Counted from the stretch's first letter, positions 25,238 through 39,285 are shown. The stretch is DNA of 64,000 nt from Erpobdella octoculata (GCA_963978895.1 OZ022238.1:21937732-22001731); one strand, 5' to 3'. Made by a program: numbers and translations. Notes: generated by a model from the letters alone, not told the origin.

Positions 25238-25970
25238 CTAGCGGAGATACCCGGCGTTGCCCGGGTTTTTTAGAGGTTTTTCTAATGTTTGTCTCTTTCT
25301 CTCCCGTTTCCTCTCCCACCTGCTTTCCCACTCCTGTTCGCTTTCCCGTTTTCGGTCGTTTTCCCGCTGCCGGTCGCATTCCCGCTCCCGCTCGCTGTCC
25401 GTTCCGTGTCGCATTCCCGCTTCCACTCGCTGTCCGTTCCGGGTCGCTATCCCGTTTCTATAATAGACAAACTAACCCACAAACATTCATATAGTCTTAG
25501 CAAATCTATTTTACGTTTTAATGGCTAACAGAAGTTATGAAAGAATGGAAAAGAGAAAATGAGCGTGAACGGGGACGGGAACGGGAGAGCAACAGTGACC
25601 GGGAATGGGAGAGCAAGCATGACCGGGAACGGAAGAGCAAGCGTGAGCGGGAACGGGAAAGCGACCGGGAACGGGAAAGTGACCAAGAACGGGAAAGCGA
25701 CCGGGAACGGGAAAGCAACCGGGAACGGGAAAGCGACCGGGAACGGGAAAGCGACCGGGAACGCGGAAAGCGACCGGGAACGCGGAAAGCGACTGGAATC
25801 GGGAGAGCAAGCTTGGAAGGAAACGCGAGCAAGAGAGAAAATCGATAACAAAACTTATGAGCCGGAAAGCGACCGGGAACTGGAAAACGACCGAGAGCGG
25901 AAAAGCGACCGGGAACGCGACGAAAACGGGAAAGTGGAGAAGGAAACGGGAGCGAGAGGGACAAAAAAGG
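25238..25970 (-). mobile_element. Helitron 3' end on minus strand with G-rich minisatellite of both orientations
   Basis: On the minus strand the end is AACGCCGGGTATCTCCG-CTAG (25238-25241). C-rich units occupy 25300-25450. From 25555 to 25945 the 18-bp unit runs on the plus strand (gaccgggaacgggaaagc). The switch in strand suggests two elements joined. The Arg/Glu/Ser-repeat frames here are artefacts of the minisatellite. Confidence 0.5.
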
Positions 25971-26130
25971 CGGGGTTTGTAATCCTTTCGTGTTGTCGCC
26001 ATTTTCGTCTTCATCATTTGTGATCCTAATCATTTCTTCCTCATCTTATTCACTGTCATCATTATCATAATATTTTTTTACTCTTTGCTTGAACGAAATT
26101 TTGTTTGACAATTTCATGCATCAGCAAATT
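25950..26130 (-). pseudogene. Unrecognised acidic ORF fragment
   Basis: The minus-strand frame reads MKLSNKISFKQRVKKYYDND, then an in-frame stop, then DEEEMIRITNDEDENGDN. A basic helix followed by an acidic Asp/Glu stretch looks like the N terminus of a transposase, but I cannot assign a family. Confidence 0.25.
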
Positions 26131-26550
26131 CTTCAGAGCTCAAGGGGATCAACACAAAAAAAACATTTGCATTCAATACCATGAAAAATCTAATCAAAAA
26201 TCTGCATTTCAGTGCTCTGCCCCATCCAGTAAAAAATGTGCTTATGGCAATAAAAGAAAACTACATTAGTTTCGTTGTAATAAACTGCAACTTCAATTGT
26301 GCTTCTTTTATAAACGGAGACTTTATCAGTATGGAACAGCAGTTGTGCCAAAGGTGCCGCCTGAGTTACTTTATACCCAAACATTTTAAAAAATCAAAAA
26401 TTTGTATTTTTGTGGTTTTTGAGTTTTACTGTGTTTTCATCAGTTGTCAATAAACTGAATTTACCGTAAAACTGATTGAACAATAATTATAAACTAAGTT
26501 ATAATAATCAATTTCGAAAATTATAAATGAAAACTAAATTCAGTCGTAAC

Positions 26551-26668
26551 CTTCGAACGTTTGAACTGTGCCTGTGCACGAGGTCTCTAGATTTAGAAAT
26601 TTTGTTCTTTTGCCAGTGGTCTCTTATTTCTATGATCTGTCTCTTTAATTCTTCGTCTTCACATATAT
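26551..26668 (-). CDS. PPP1R16A/B-like: PPP1R16-like gene, exon encoding ICEDEEL and SR-rich linker
   Basis: Minus-strand exon of 118 bp, with acceptor ttctctgttgcag before 26668 and donor CGAAG|gttacg after 26551. It completes the Asp codon split from exon 37332-37407, then reads [20 protein letters not shown] and ends HRHSSNVR plus two bases. The next exon (7125-7353) supplies the third base, giving Ser. In TIMAP the corresponding segment is DLCEEEE, a charged helix, then a Ser/Arg-rich linker before the VRRAS site, so order and spacing agree. The segment lies just after the last ankyrin repeat. The phase match on both sides is the strongest evidence that these are exons of one gene. Confidence 0.88.
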
Positions 26669-26692
26669 CTGCAACAGAGAAAAATATTATAA

Positions 26693-26846
<154 letters not shown>

Positions 26847-26994
26847 TCTTATAAACATACTCGATTAAATAAGATCGAACACTTTGCTGCATAAATTTTA
26901 TTTCTATGTTTTTCTTACAGCTTAAATCTGTTTAGAAGAATTTTATTGTTAAACACGAACTCCTTAAATCATTGGCATTTGTTGCCATCTTTAA

Positions 26995-27400
26995 AGCCGT
27001 TAAAAGTTTAAAAATAAGTATAGGAAAACACGAATTTTTCAACACAAACATTGATTTTAAATACACTCAATTTTTAAATACACTCAATTTTTAAATACAC
27101 TCAATTTTTAAATACACTCAATTTTTAAATACACTCAATGTTTAAATACACTCAATTTTTAAATACACTCAATTTTTAAATACACTCAATTTTTAAATAC
27201 ACTCAATTTTTAAATACACTCAATTTTGAAATACGAAAGATCTCCCTTTTTTAAAATTTAATCATGTATTGTCATCCAATATAAAGCAATGCTGAAGGTT
27301 TCTGTTTCCTGGCTAGTTAAAAAGCTGGTTAAATTTTACTTACAAGATTTGTGTACAGAGAAAGCCACACACACACACAGATTATAACCTGAATACAAAT
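26995..27400 (+). repeat. Interspersed repeat containing a 17-bp minisatellite
   Basis: Same family as 7960-8215 (inverted) and 42250-42620. Here the segment ttttaaatacactcaat is amplified as about eleven 17-bp copies (27045-27225). The rest contains ATCATGTATTGTCATCCAAT and gagaaagccacac. Confidence 0.65.
27045..27228. repeat. 17-bp tandem repeat (tttttaaatacactcaa)n
   Basis: About eleven nearly perfect copies. The other family members have only one. Confidence 0.9.
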
Positions 27401-27439
27401 TTTTAATAAACAAAAAGCAGTGACTTAAAGGTAAAGGAC

Positions 27440-28480
27440 AAAATTAATTAATTTATTTATTTCTCCAACAGAAGGACCCGTAGGCCACTAACACCGTTCG
27501 GACAACATAAAACGTACGTTCGAACAGAATTCAAAACAAAAATATAAGAAGAATAGTAACTCAAACAAATACGCAAAATAAACATATAAGTCATCGGGTA
27601 TTTAAATCCGAAAAAATATAAGAAAAATAGTAACTCAAACTAATACGGAAAATAAGCATATAAGTCATCGGGTAATTAAATCTGACCATTAGGTGTTAGA
27701 AATTTTGAAAGGTCGGTTTTATTTATCAGACATCTGAAACGGCTGTAGGATGTTGAGTTGACCACATCGTGAGGCAGGGCATTCCAGGATTTTATTATTC
27801 GGTTGGAAAAGAATAACTTGGTAGCATCGATCTTGTGCAGGCCAGACTTCAGTTTATAACAATGGCCTCTTGTGGCCTGGTAACCAGACGATTCAAAACT
27901 GGTGACCAAAGTTTAGTCAATAAGACCATTTAGAATTTTGTAGCATAGACATAGGTCAGCAATGAGTCTGCGATGTTCCAAAGATTTGAGACCGAGGATG
28001 TTGAGGCGAGTTAAATAAGGGAGACGACTAACAGAAGGAATTGTTCTTGTGAATCGTTTTTGGACTCTCTCGAGCCTGTCGATCAAATGCCTGTGGTGTG
28101 GATTCCACACCGAAGAACAATATTCAAGTAGTGGTCGTACATACACGGAAAATGCTCTTGTCAAGAGATCTGGATATTTAGTAGTGAAACAAAAATTGAT
28201 CAGCCGTAATCTAACAGATGCCGCATGTACAATACTGTCGATGTGTTTTTTAAATTTGAGGTCATTTTCGATTACAACGCCAAGGTCCCTTGCGTGACCA
28301 ACAATCTCTAGTTGATGAGAGTCAATATGGTAGTCGGGTACATCAAGCTCCTTACTTGCTAGACCATAGATGGAGCATACGAAGCACTTTGTTAGGGCCA
28401 AATTTAACTGCCATATATCTGCCATTGAAAAGTAGTAAAGTATAATTTGAGTAATATTTAAAATCTTTAAGTACAAGTGT
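27440..28480 (-). mobile_element. 5'-truncated CR1/Jockey-like LINE 3' fragment
   Basis: Minus strand. Coding begins with WQLNLALTKCFVC near 28450, at a reverse-transcriptase thumb position, and runs to about 27676, followed by a short 3' UTR reaching about 27440. It is a different LINE family from the one at 53-4471 (different C-terminal sequence). 5' truncation is the usual result of incomplete target-primed reverse transcription. Confidence 0.75.
27676..28455 (-). pseudogene. LINE reverse transcriptase C-terminal part
   Basis: Minus strand. The reading starts WQLNLALTKCFVCSIYG, then ARDLGVVIENDLKFKKHID, VRPLLEYCSSVWNPHH, RLERVQKRFTRTI and LKSLEHRRLIADLCLCYKIL. A stop at about 27913 (NGLID then stop) follows, and the same protein resumes as RGHCYKLKSG, LFFSNRIIKSWNALP, ending at 27676. 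These motifs (DLGV, EYCSSVW, LERVQ, FFSNRIIKSWNALP) are the conserved C-terminal region of CR1/Jockey-group RTs. No catalytic YADD is present because of the truncation. Confidence 0.8.
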
Positions 28481-28513
28481 AACAACATAAAAAATATTTA
28501 AGTAAACTGAAGA

Positions 28514-28523
28514 ATATATATAT

Positions 28524-28600
<77 letters not shown>
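28514..28600. repeat. (TA)n microsatellite
   Basis: Precedes the Helitron copy that starts near 28601. Confidence 0.9.
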
Positions 28601-28604
<4 letters not shown>

Positions 28605-30388
28605 TATAAAAATGAAATGTATGTTTGCATATCCGAGTATCAAACGTAAACGGTCGAACAGATTTCATTGAAATTTGGCACACTTATGTAAATTATTCAA
28701 GCGGTGGTTTCTGTAAAGTTTTAAATAAATTTGCTTCTACGTTGATGTTTTATGGACAAAAAACGTTTTGGTCAGCGGTAGTAAGGTAAAGAAAAATTTT
28801 TTTCTACAAAATAAAAATAAATTAATTTATAGTTAAGTTATAAAAAATTTTTTTTATTTTTTTTCTTAAGTTTTAAAGGTTTTAAATATAAATATTAAAT
28901 AAATATGTGTGTTGTTTAGTGCCGCCGGATACCTTTGTTTTGATTTCATAGAGCTCATTCTCTTCCGAACTTCCGATACGACAGCTCTGCTATCGGTGCT
29001 TTATAATATAAACTTTATATTTGATTTTTAGCAACTTATCTTTTAAATCCAGATAACTTTGGTTTTCAGGACTAATCAATAAATTGCAAGTGGAATTTCT
29101 TCTATTTAGAAATATATTTCAGCTGTATAATTAAAATTCTTATTTGATTTATTTTATATATATAGTATATATAGAGTAATATAGACTAACATATTTTGTG
29201 CTTCACAAAAAGAGTTCCAAGCTTATCAAATCAAGTTAAATTAAAAATTCATTGTTTATATCTCCCATTCAAAAGTAAGTGGCAAAGCTATAGTAATTTG
29301 TTTTTAGTTTTTAAAATCATGATGCACTGTGTATCTTTTAATTTGTTTTGTTTGTTGCATTGCACATGAGTAATAAGATTATCATTATGCTCTAACGTTT
29401 TGTGTTTTACAAAAAGGAGTTCCAGATTTGAAAAATAAATTTAAATTCATTGTTCATATTTATCGTTTAAGGCTTCTGACTTCAATTGTTATTTATCTAA
29501 TATTGTTCATCATGGTTTCCTAAACTGACGAGCTTGCTATCAGCCTATCGATAAATAAGAAATTTTTTCGGGCATATAAGTGTTTTTTTTATGTGAAGGC
29601 ATTAGCCGATTTGGTATTAATTTATTGTTGACGAGAAGTTATGACTATAAGACTATGAATTAATTTATCGGTCTTATTTTATTTTTTACTTTTCAGAAGA
29701 AACTAAAAAATTACATTTTAAGGAAAATCTTACATGCAACACCGTTTTATGGTAAAAGTTTCACTGATATATGAGGTGCATGAAATTAGAAAGAAATGAA
29801 AGCAAGTGCAGTATTTTTGTGTTTCAACAAAATCAGGAACAAAGTTTTTAAGCAAGCCTGTCAATCTGCTGCTGTTTTGTTCAATTTATAATGGAGCTGT
29901 TTTTTTTAACATTGCAGCATTAACTAATAAATTCATTTTTTTTCAGTGTGGAAGCAATACATTGAAGAATGCTAAATAAAATTGAGGAAGTTCAGACTTA
30001 TCAAAATTGAAGAAGTTCAGACTAAAATTAAGGATGTTCAGACTAAAATTGAGGAAGTTCAGATATAACTAAACGAGCAAACCAAACAACAAAAAGTGTT
30101 AACGAGAGAACAGATCAACTTTGATGACTGTGCACAGCATTCCGCTACAGCCCATCTAAACCACATTGGGAAGGCTCTGAAATTTATTAGAGGAATGGCA
30201 AAGCGACTGTGAGTGAAAAGAGCGAGCAAGCTGGAGAGGGAACGCGTAAACGACCGTGAGCAAGAATGCGACCGGGAGTGGTGAAGCGACGTGGAACGGG
30301 AAAGCAAGCAGTGAAGGAAACGAGAGCCAGCGAGAAAAACGATAAAAAAACCTCTAAAATCCCCGGGCAACGCCAGGTAACCCAGCTA

Positions 30389-30389
<1 letters not shown>
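28601..30389 (+). mobile_element. Non-autonomous Helitron with captured spliced gene fragments, copy 2
   Basis: The start is near TAGATATAAAAATGAAATG, with CGAACAGATTTCATTGAAAT and TTGGCACA, the common Helitron 5' theme. The 3' end is CCCCGGGCAACGCCAGGTAA, cccag, CTAG (30386-30389) then T. The interior from about 29040 matches copy 1 (16598 on), including acceptor tttttttcag near 29945 and the coding-like stretch TREQINFDDCAQHSATAHL near 30105. Confidence 0.65.
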
Positions 30390-30429
<40 letters not shown>

Positions 30430-30430
30430 T
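30390..30430. repeat. (TA)n microsatellite
   Basis: Short TA array between a Helitron 3' end and the next Helitron 5' end. Confidence 0.85.
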
Positions 30431-30720
30431 GTGTGTGTCCTTTATAGAAATCTGAACCGCGGGAGCGATCTTGATCAAATTTGGCAAGTTAAGAATGTTT
30501 GGACTCCATACTCCGATCCCCCGGCTGAGGGGGACCAAAAAACATTTTCCAAGCCAAAAAATCATTCTAAGCAGCCGTATTCAATTAGCATTATTGTAAC
30601 AAATTGGTGTCAGAGTGTGAAATGGTTTTATTTACGTTGCAGAATTAAAGAACCCGGATTTATAAAGACAGTCTTTTCTAAAGGGTTTATACACAGACAC
30701 AAACAGAGATTGTAACTTAA
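30425..30720 (+). mobile_element. Helitron-like 5' region (ATATGAGTGTGTGTG family)
   Basis: GTGTCCTTTATAGAAATCTG, cgatcttgatcaaatttgg and the CGATCCCCCGGCTGAGGG block also found at 6475 and (inverted) 5250. No matching 3' end was found nearby. Confidence 0.4.
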
Positions 30721-31425
30721 ATGAAAGTTTGTAAAAAAAACTTTTGAGTTTGAAATCAAAAACCCAATTGAATTACCACAAGAAAAAAACAGAGCAACAA
30801 AAGAAAAAAACAGCAGCACAACAAAGAATAGAAAAATTAATTCTTGATGGTCAGCTTTGTTCAATGGAAGTTGAAATAAAGGGTTAATAACCTGGAAAAA
30901 CTAGTAAAAAACACGCCAAAAAATCAAAAAGAGAATTGTTAATCTGGAGAAACTGGTTGAAGAAAAATTTGATACTGGAATTTTTGTTGAATTGTGAAGT
31001 CCTGTATGGTTAAAGAAAAAATTGTGCTAAGTGGAAAACATATTCGTCACAATATATTAATATATATTTGCTTGATTGAGGTATGAGGCGCCGTTCGTAT
31101 GGCTGCCTATCATAGTCAGAACGTAGAAAATTTCGTTGCATTGGAAGTTTGAAAAAATCCTAGCAAGCATAAAATTTTCAGATTAGGTGTAAAATAGTGA
31201 TAAGAACTTAGCATTCTAAATTCTATAAAAATCGGAGTTGTGTGTCGTGAGTTATACGGCATTTAGTTTGATGAGCGGTAGTTAGTAAAATTAGTGTCGT
31301 TCGCTTCTGTGCTTGGCGACTAGTATACGTTTAGATTAGGTCTATTTGAAAGATAAATAAAACAAACTAAAAAATATCAACAGAAACAGAAGATTGCCAT
31401 TTTCTTTTCCGTTCTCACTGGAAGT
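30720..31425. other. AT-rich intron sequence, no gene seen
   Basis: Contains AAAAATCCTAGCAAGCA at 31153, which recurs inverted at 35467-35483. Otherwise featureless. Confidence 0.4.
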
Positions 31426-31452
31426 TTGCTACATTTTTTGTCGAGTGGTTTA

Positions 31453-32190
31453 ATGGTGCAGAAGTGTAGAACATGTATGTATGAAGAGGAAGTGAGGACT
31501 GAGATAACTTCTTCTGTAATTTCTGAGGAAACAGAAATAAATTCAGATTTTTTAAAATGTTCAATTTGTAAGCAAGAAACATCTGAACACACCGCTGAAG
31601 TTGTAAGAGCCTTGCCCACTGTATTAAAAAAACTGGAAGTTATCGGTCGTTGTGATTTGGCAAATTATATTAACGTGCACTACAACAAACATGTAATTAA
31701 ATTGCATTTGTCGTGCCACATGGCTCTGCAAAGAAGCAATGCTACGGATGATGAGGTGTGCAGAGCTGGTTCTAGCCTGTTGGTCAGTCTGTATGGCGGG
31801 GAAGTAGGAGGAAGATTGGCTGATTTACGGTATGAGTCATATTTCAAATTGGCTCTGTCGTCGTTTTCAACCAGAAAGGCTGCCACTATCAGAATGTGCT
31901 GCTCACCTGCATGCCAGACGCGTTCATTTGCATGCTGTGATTTGGGGGACTCTGGACAAAGTAGTCTTGAAGGCAACCGACTGGGGTTGGGAATCTGTTG
32001 AAAGCTGCTTTAAACCCGTGAAAATAGTGGGTGACATTGCACCTCAGTCAGTCCTTAAGTTTGTTCGATGCAATTGTAATGGAAACTGCTCATCCAAGTT
32101 GTGTTCATGTTTGCAAAACAATATGCACTGTGTTTCTGCGTGCGGAAATTGTCATGGAACGGATTGTTCAAATGGCGGTGTGTAAGATGA
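31453..32190 (+). pseudogene. Cys-rich CXC-like transposon-associated protein (one frameshift)
   Basis: ATG at 31453 opens MVQKCRTCMYEEEV. A second CxxC (LKCSICKQETSEHTAEVV) and CHMALQR follow, then SLYGGEVGGRLADLRY. A one-base frameshift near 31860 moves to the frame with ERLPLSECAAHLHARRV, DWGWESV and LKFVRCNCNGNCSSKLCSCL ending CHGTDCSNGGV. The C-terminal Cys cluster resembles tesmin/TSO1 CXC repeats. This N-terminal CxxC plus C-terminal CXC-like architecture occurs in uncharacterised multicopy invertebrate proteins that I associate with mobile elements. TGT|gtaagatg at 32183 would be a good splice donor and ttttacag at 32580 a good acceptor, so a spliced 3' exon is possible. Confidence 0.6.
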
Positions 32191-32289
32191 AGATGATTCA
32201 TTTTACGTATTTTCGTGATATTTGTGTATTTTTATTTTATTATGTGTGCATTTTATAATGATTGGATATGTATGTATGTGTATATGTAT

Positions 32290-32512
<223 letters not shown>

Positions 32513-32739
32513 TTTCCGGTTATGTGAGGTTACCATTGGAAAATATAATTGTATGTATGTATTTTTTTTGGAATTTTACAGTGTGTTGAAGTTGAGTGTT
32601 CGAGAGAGAATAAAAGTTTGTAAAAGACGTGCTGCACAGACAATTTGAATTATCAAGAGATTAGTAAGAATAACAGGAGATTCTGCGAAGTGAGATAATT
32701 TGTGATCTTTTAGTAAATATCCGATAGAAGCAGTAATAA

Positions 32740-32971
32740 CCAGGAATAGAATTCGGGAAATCTTGTCCAATAAATAACTTCAAATTACAACGTTACGAAT
32801 CACTACTGAGCCAACTCGTTCAACGTTTACACGGTGTAACAGCGTATGAAACAAATAATATAAGCAGTGACAGTGAAGAAGAATCTTGTGGCACAGAACA
32901 TGTGGTTGAGAGCAATGATCCACAGTTTTCTTTTAATGAAGACATTGATTTCTTCTATGAGGAAGAAATTT
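32740..32971 (+). CDS. Possible acidic 3' exon of the Cys-rich gene
   Basis: After ataaccag the frame reads GIEFGKSCPINNFKLQRYES and SLLSQLVQRLHGVTAYETN, then NISSDSEEESCGTEHVVE, ending EDIDFFYEEEI before TAA. Acidic tails are common in the presumed relatives. The link to 31453-32190 is only positional. Confidence 0.3.
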
Positions 32972-35085
<2,114 letters not shown>

Positions 35086-35094
35086 AATATGTCG

Positions 35095-35330
35095 TTTTGT
35101 ATATATATATCATATTTTACCAGTGGATCTATGTACTACTGGACTAGCTTTAAAAGGCCCTCACTATCAATGTCATCCCACCCATGGGGAGAAGGGTCTA
35201 TAAATTTCTGTTGTTTTTCAACTTTTTCTTCAAATATTTTATTAAAAAAATTTTTTTTGAAAATTGTAACACTGCTTGCTTTAAGACTTTTTAGCATTAA
35301 AGTCAAGTTGTAACATTTTTATTAATAATT
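35095..35330 (-). pseudogene. Unrecognised ORF fragment
   Basis: The minus-strand frame reads FNKIFEEKVEKQQKFIDPS, then PHGWDDIDSEGLLKLVQ, a stop, and YIDPLVKYDIYIQN. Codon composition looks coding. Family unknown; probably transposon-derived. Confidence 0.25.
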
Positions 35331-36000
35331 GTTTTGGAAGGATGTTTTCGAATTGTCGGCCATCTTGTTATTTTGTTATCCTACACTCCCCCGCATTGTT
35401 ATACAGTTATAGAATTCCGTTTTTCATATTTTCCTAATTCATACCTTTCCAACGATATATAATAATTGCTTGCTAGGATTTTTCGCGGTTAAATTTATTT
35501 CTTGCTGACTTCAAGACGTGCGATTCAATCCGGCTAGAGTTATTTAATTTCAAATTTATAGTTGTTTTATCTTGGTTTTTACGGATTTTTTCGTTTCATT
35601 TGCGTCTTTTGGATTATTTTGCAACTTAATTGAGTCGCTGCGGCTGCCTATCTACTCTAGACTAGCCAGACGCGCGATACGTTTCGAGCTCAAGCTATTT
35701 GAATTTGAATTCAAATTCGTTCATTTTTTTTGTTGCTGACTTTTTTCGTCTTATTTGCGTTTTGTAACTACATCAATGGATATTCTACATTTTTGCAAAA
35801 CTTTTTAGATGCCGGATTCGCCCAATGTTTTTGCAACATTTTTGAAATTTACATCCGGTGTAACTAACTGTATGAATACGTCTTATTTCTTACAGTAAAA
35901 GTGAATTACTATCACTCAATAGCTTATCTTTTCGTCCTACTACTCATATATTCTCGCTACTCTACGGAAGTTTAGGCTAGATCGCCAAGGTTCCAATTAT
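35331..36000. other. Intron sequence, nothing recognised beyond a short inverted repeat
   Basis: TGCTTGCTAGGATTTTT at 35467-35483 is inverted relative to 31153-31169. This stretch may be 5' UTR of the LINE fragment that follows. Confidence 0.35.
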
Positions 36001-36002
36001 TT

Positions 36003-36500
36003 TCACCATTACAGAGGCTGTCGTGCGGGTCGGAGGTTCATCTCTCATCCAGACTGCCGCGCTGATCGACGGAGCGGCGCTGCCACTGCTGTTACCGGGT
36101 GCCATGCCGGGTCCGTTACGAAAACCTTAGTCGTGAGCCTTTTGAACATCAGATCGCTCAACAACAAAATCGACGATCTCCTTGACCTGATAGCCGACCG
36201 GCGAATCGACATTATTTTGTTGACGGAGACATGGCACGATCCGGATTCATTGCCCATCAAAACGTTTATTTCAAAGGGCTTCTCCATCATCGACCGAGCA
36301 AGACCGAGAGCTGGCAGCGACGACCTTTGCTGTAATCATGGAGGCATCGCTATAGCTGCTGCGCTTGGGTTTCAACTCAAGACAGTGAAGCTGGGAGTAT
36401 CTCCAACCACATTTGAATACGTCTCGGGCAGAATTATTTCTTCTATGTATAGATGCACAATTGTGGTCATCTACAGAACTGGAGCCGGTCTATCAGACCT
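36003..36500 (+). pseudogene. LINE APE endonuclease N-terminal fragment
   Basis: The plus frame reads HAGSVTKTLVVSLLNIRSLN then NKIDDLLDLIADRRIDIILL, TETWHDPDS, HGGIAIA and FEYVSGRIISS. LNIRSLNNK, LTETW and the F-E-Y-V strand are endonuclease signatures of CR1/Jockey-group LINEs. The frame ends about residue 145; the rest of the endonuclease and all of the RT are missing, so this is a 3'-deleted fragment. It may belong to the family of the minus-strand fragment at 27440-28480, but the two do not overlap. Confidence 0.75.
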
Positions 36501-36659
36501 ATTGCACAGGGTGGCCGTCTGTTATTTTAAAATTATTATTATTATATCTATCAACAGAATTCTCTAAATAACCGTGTCGCTAACGTTCCAAAGACATTCG
36601 ACTGCAGCAATCACTTATAATTAAATGTTAACAAGAAATTTAGAACTAAAAAAATTATT

Positions 36660-36797
36660 TATTTAACTATTTTGTTTATTTATAATTTTATAGAAGGCGG
36701 GCATATTTGTAGTTAAGCGCCAAAGAGCGCCATTTAGGACCCAACAGGGGCGTGGAGCAGGCCGCCCCCGGGCCTACAGCTAAATCCGGCACTGGTA
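36660..36797. mobile_element. Possible hAT-type terminus
   Basis: Ends AGCTAAATCCGGCACTG (36797), whose complement CAGTGCCGGATTTAGC resembles hAT inverted-repeat ends, preceded by GC-rich ccgcccccgggcc. No partner end was found, so this is an orphan. Confidence 0.35.
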
Positions 36798-37331
36798 ACA
36801 TACTCTGGCAAGCCTTAGTTTGCCCACGTCTGGTTTGTCAATTACTGTTTAGTTGTCATATCAAGGCTTAGATGCAAAATTTGAACCAATATAAATAATT
36901 ACAATAACTGTTATTTAATTATTTTTCTACCAGTAGTTTTTGCTATCTGTTGTGATATTGTAAGTTTAATCTTAATTTGAAAAAAAATAACAAAAACATC
37001 GCATATCACGATCATTCGAGAGCAAAGCATTGGCCTCTCGTGGTCTAGCGTGAAATGTTTGTAAACAAACAAGTGAAGTATTTAAAAACACTTTTAAAAA
37101 CTGGTCTTATCTCAATTATTCAACTTATCTCAGTTCGAAAGTTCTACAGCAGTTGCGAAGGTGATAGTCGTGACAAGGGGCATAGTTTAAAATAATATAA
37201 TTGCAAAGCTGCCAATCAACGAGTGATGTTGAAACTTTTTAGTTAACTAAAAAATAAGATTGCTATATAATATTAGTTTATTATTATAGTAATTAAGCTA
37301 TTGTGAATTCAATCGATTGTAAAATTCATAC

Positions 37332-37407
37332 CAAGTGGAGTCTCGCCGGATTTAGTTCTGGTCTCCAAACTTGCTCCGTGAGCTAGCAAAAGTTCGAGAA
37401 CAGCTAG
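37332..37407 (-). CDS. PPP1R16A/B-like: PPP1R16-like gene, exon with last ankyrin repeat
   Basis: Minus-strand exon of 76 bp, with acceptor tttatttcag before 37407 and donor CTTG|gtatga after 37332. It reads LAVLELLLAHGASLETRTKS then GETPL and ends with the first base of an Asp codon completed by exon 26551-26668. LLLAHGAxLxxRTKxGxTPL is a textbook second-helix-plus-loop of an ankyrin repeat and aligns with the last repeat of TIMAP (ELLVSHGASL). It joins in phase 0 to exon 40624-40752. Ankyrin repeats in this family form the surface that holds the phosphatase catalytic subunit and partners. Confidence 0.9.
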
Positions 37408-37689
37408 CTGAAATAAAAAATCCCAAAAAAACCTTATCCTTAATAAACATGTGACATCAAGACATTTGCAGTATCGAAATTAAAGTTTTTCAAATAGACA
37501 TAGCTCATTTATTATAAGAACGTTTTTCTTTACATTCGGAAAAAACAGTTATAAATCAAATGCTTGATAATTTCAAAATATGATAAAAATGCAGTTTTCG
37601 TGCGAATACAATTTTATAACTCATTTGAAGTGAATAAAAGTGAATGAAAAGCAGTTTTTCTATTACAGAACTGCAAAGGCTGATTTTTC

Positions 37690-37880
37690 ATGGCCACATC
37701 CAGCCCGTCAGTAACTCGTCCCAGCCTGTTTCACAGTTCAAAATTTCCAGCCCGCCCGGCCTGTTTGTGAGAGCTGAAAATCCATAGACTTGGAACAGAA
37801 TTACCGGTCCGACTGATTTGAATCCATGCCCTGCCCAGCCCAGTCCGTTTTAAAACCCTAAAATCAGGACCCGGTCCGTG
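37690..37880. repeat. C/G-rich repetitive block (ccagcccg type)
   Basis: Repeats of the form cccagcctgttt and cccggcctgttt, plus an aacccggtccgtgcag tail. Possibly a degenerate MITE end; weakly supported. Confidence 0.3.
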
Positions 37881-38060
37881 CAGTACTTTACTGAATGTTG
37901 TAAATAATGGATGAGAGGAACACTTATGAGATTGGATGGTATGGAAACTTAAAATTCAGTTTTTTCACACCTCTATTCTGGACTCGTAACTTTTAAAACT
38001 GTAGCAAACTAAAATCTATAGAACTTACTTATAAACTTATTAATAAGTAGTTATTACTAG

Positions 38061-39285
38061 CAGTGATGGGCAGTAACTAAAAATTAATAATTAAACTTTT
38101 GCTTTAACTAACTTTTTTAGAAGTAGTTAAACTCTCAACTAATAACTTTTATCAAAAGAGTTTAAATTTTAACTAAAACTTTTTTTGTAGTTTAACTTCT
38201 TTGAACTAACTTTTTATTTGAATGAATTTTAACAAACATATTTTGAATGAAAAATGAATTATTTTATAGTTTAATAAACAATAAACATATAAATTAAAGA
38301 AAATATAAATATTATTTACAATAATTTTTTATAATGTTAAAATTTTCCAACGTTTGTAACAATAACAACATTCAACCTAATTTTTTAATTTATATCTAAG
38401 AAAAACTGATTCATCAAATAGGACATCAGACATTTTGCATATTCTAGTGGTCAAAATCTGAACCGCAACACTAAAAAGTCTTTCAACGGTTGCACTACTG
38501 AGAAGTGTTGAATTGTATCTGCAAAATGCAGCAGCCAATCGCGGTTACGCAAGCAATGAGAAATTTTCCATAGAAGGGTTTCCTAAAATTTAGGACCTAA
38601 ATAAAGGTTGATTTTGCTGACAACTTCAACTGTATTTGCTGGCTGTCGATCTTCATGCATGTAACTATAAATCATCTTATACATCTGATAACAAAAGTGC
38701 CTGTGTTCCATTTTGAGTTTTCATTAGCTCTAGTTCGGAAGTTGTCATGTGCTATACAGTCTGTGTGATTCCAAAGTGGGTAATTTTGTTTTGGAAATCT
38801 CTGATTTGGGTCTAAATAATTTAATTTAAACTTTGGTATGAGCATAGTTGCCAAATTATAATCATCATATTTAAAAAGTTCTTAAAAACGGGTTTCTAAA
38901 CCATTTATAAGCACATAAATTAATGACACCATTAATTTTTCTTTCATACAATTCAACTTGTATATAACTCCTTTAATAGTTGGAATAACCATACCAATAA
39001 AACTGCCATTTTTCGCTTTGCAGCATATCTATTGCCATTGCCACTGGTCTCATAACTTGCACATATGCTTCAAAAAAAATCGTATCATCTTCTGAAATTT
39101 TTAGTTACAATTTTAGAAAAATGTTAGTTAAACTTTTTTAATTGTAACTAAAAATGTAGTTAAACTGATGATTTAACTAAATTTAAAAAAAAAAAAGTTA
39201 AACTTTCTATTTAAATTTTCAAAAAGAGTTTAACTGAAAGTTAGTTGCATTTTAGTTAAAACTTTGTAACTTTTGCTCAACACTG
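38061..39285 (-). mobile_element. hAT transposon relic with exact 8-bp target duplication
   Basis: CAGTGATGGGCAGTAACT at the left and the complement of ...TTTTGCTCAACACTG at the right form imperfect terminal repeats. ATTACTAG flanks both sides (38053-38060 and 39286-39293). Minus-strand transposase pieces remain in order: an AYVQVMRPVAMAIDMLQ segment near 39050, MLIPKFKLNYLDP near 38850, and STLLSSATVERLFSVAVQIL near 38500, which is the C-terminal hAT dimerisation domain. Numerous stops and deletions make it inactive. Confidence 0.85.
38395..38530 (-). pseudogene. hAT transposase C-terminal dimerisation domain remnant
   Basis: Minus-strand reading SSATVERLFSVAVQILTTR then MSDVLFDESVFLR. The SSAxxERLFS signature is diagnostic of the hATC domain. 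Confidence 0.75.

Noticed and set aside
36045..36290. Minus-strand frame of 81 codons
   Set aside because: Antisense of the LINE endonuclease fragment on the plus strand.
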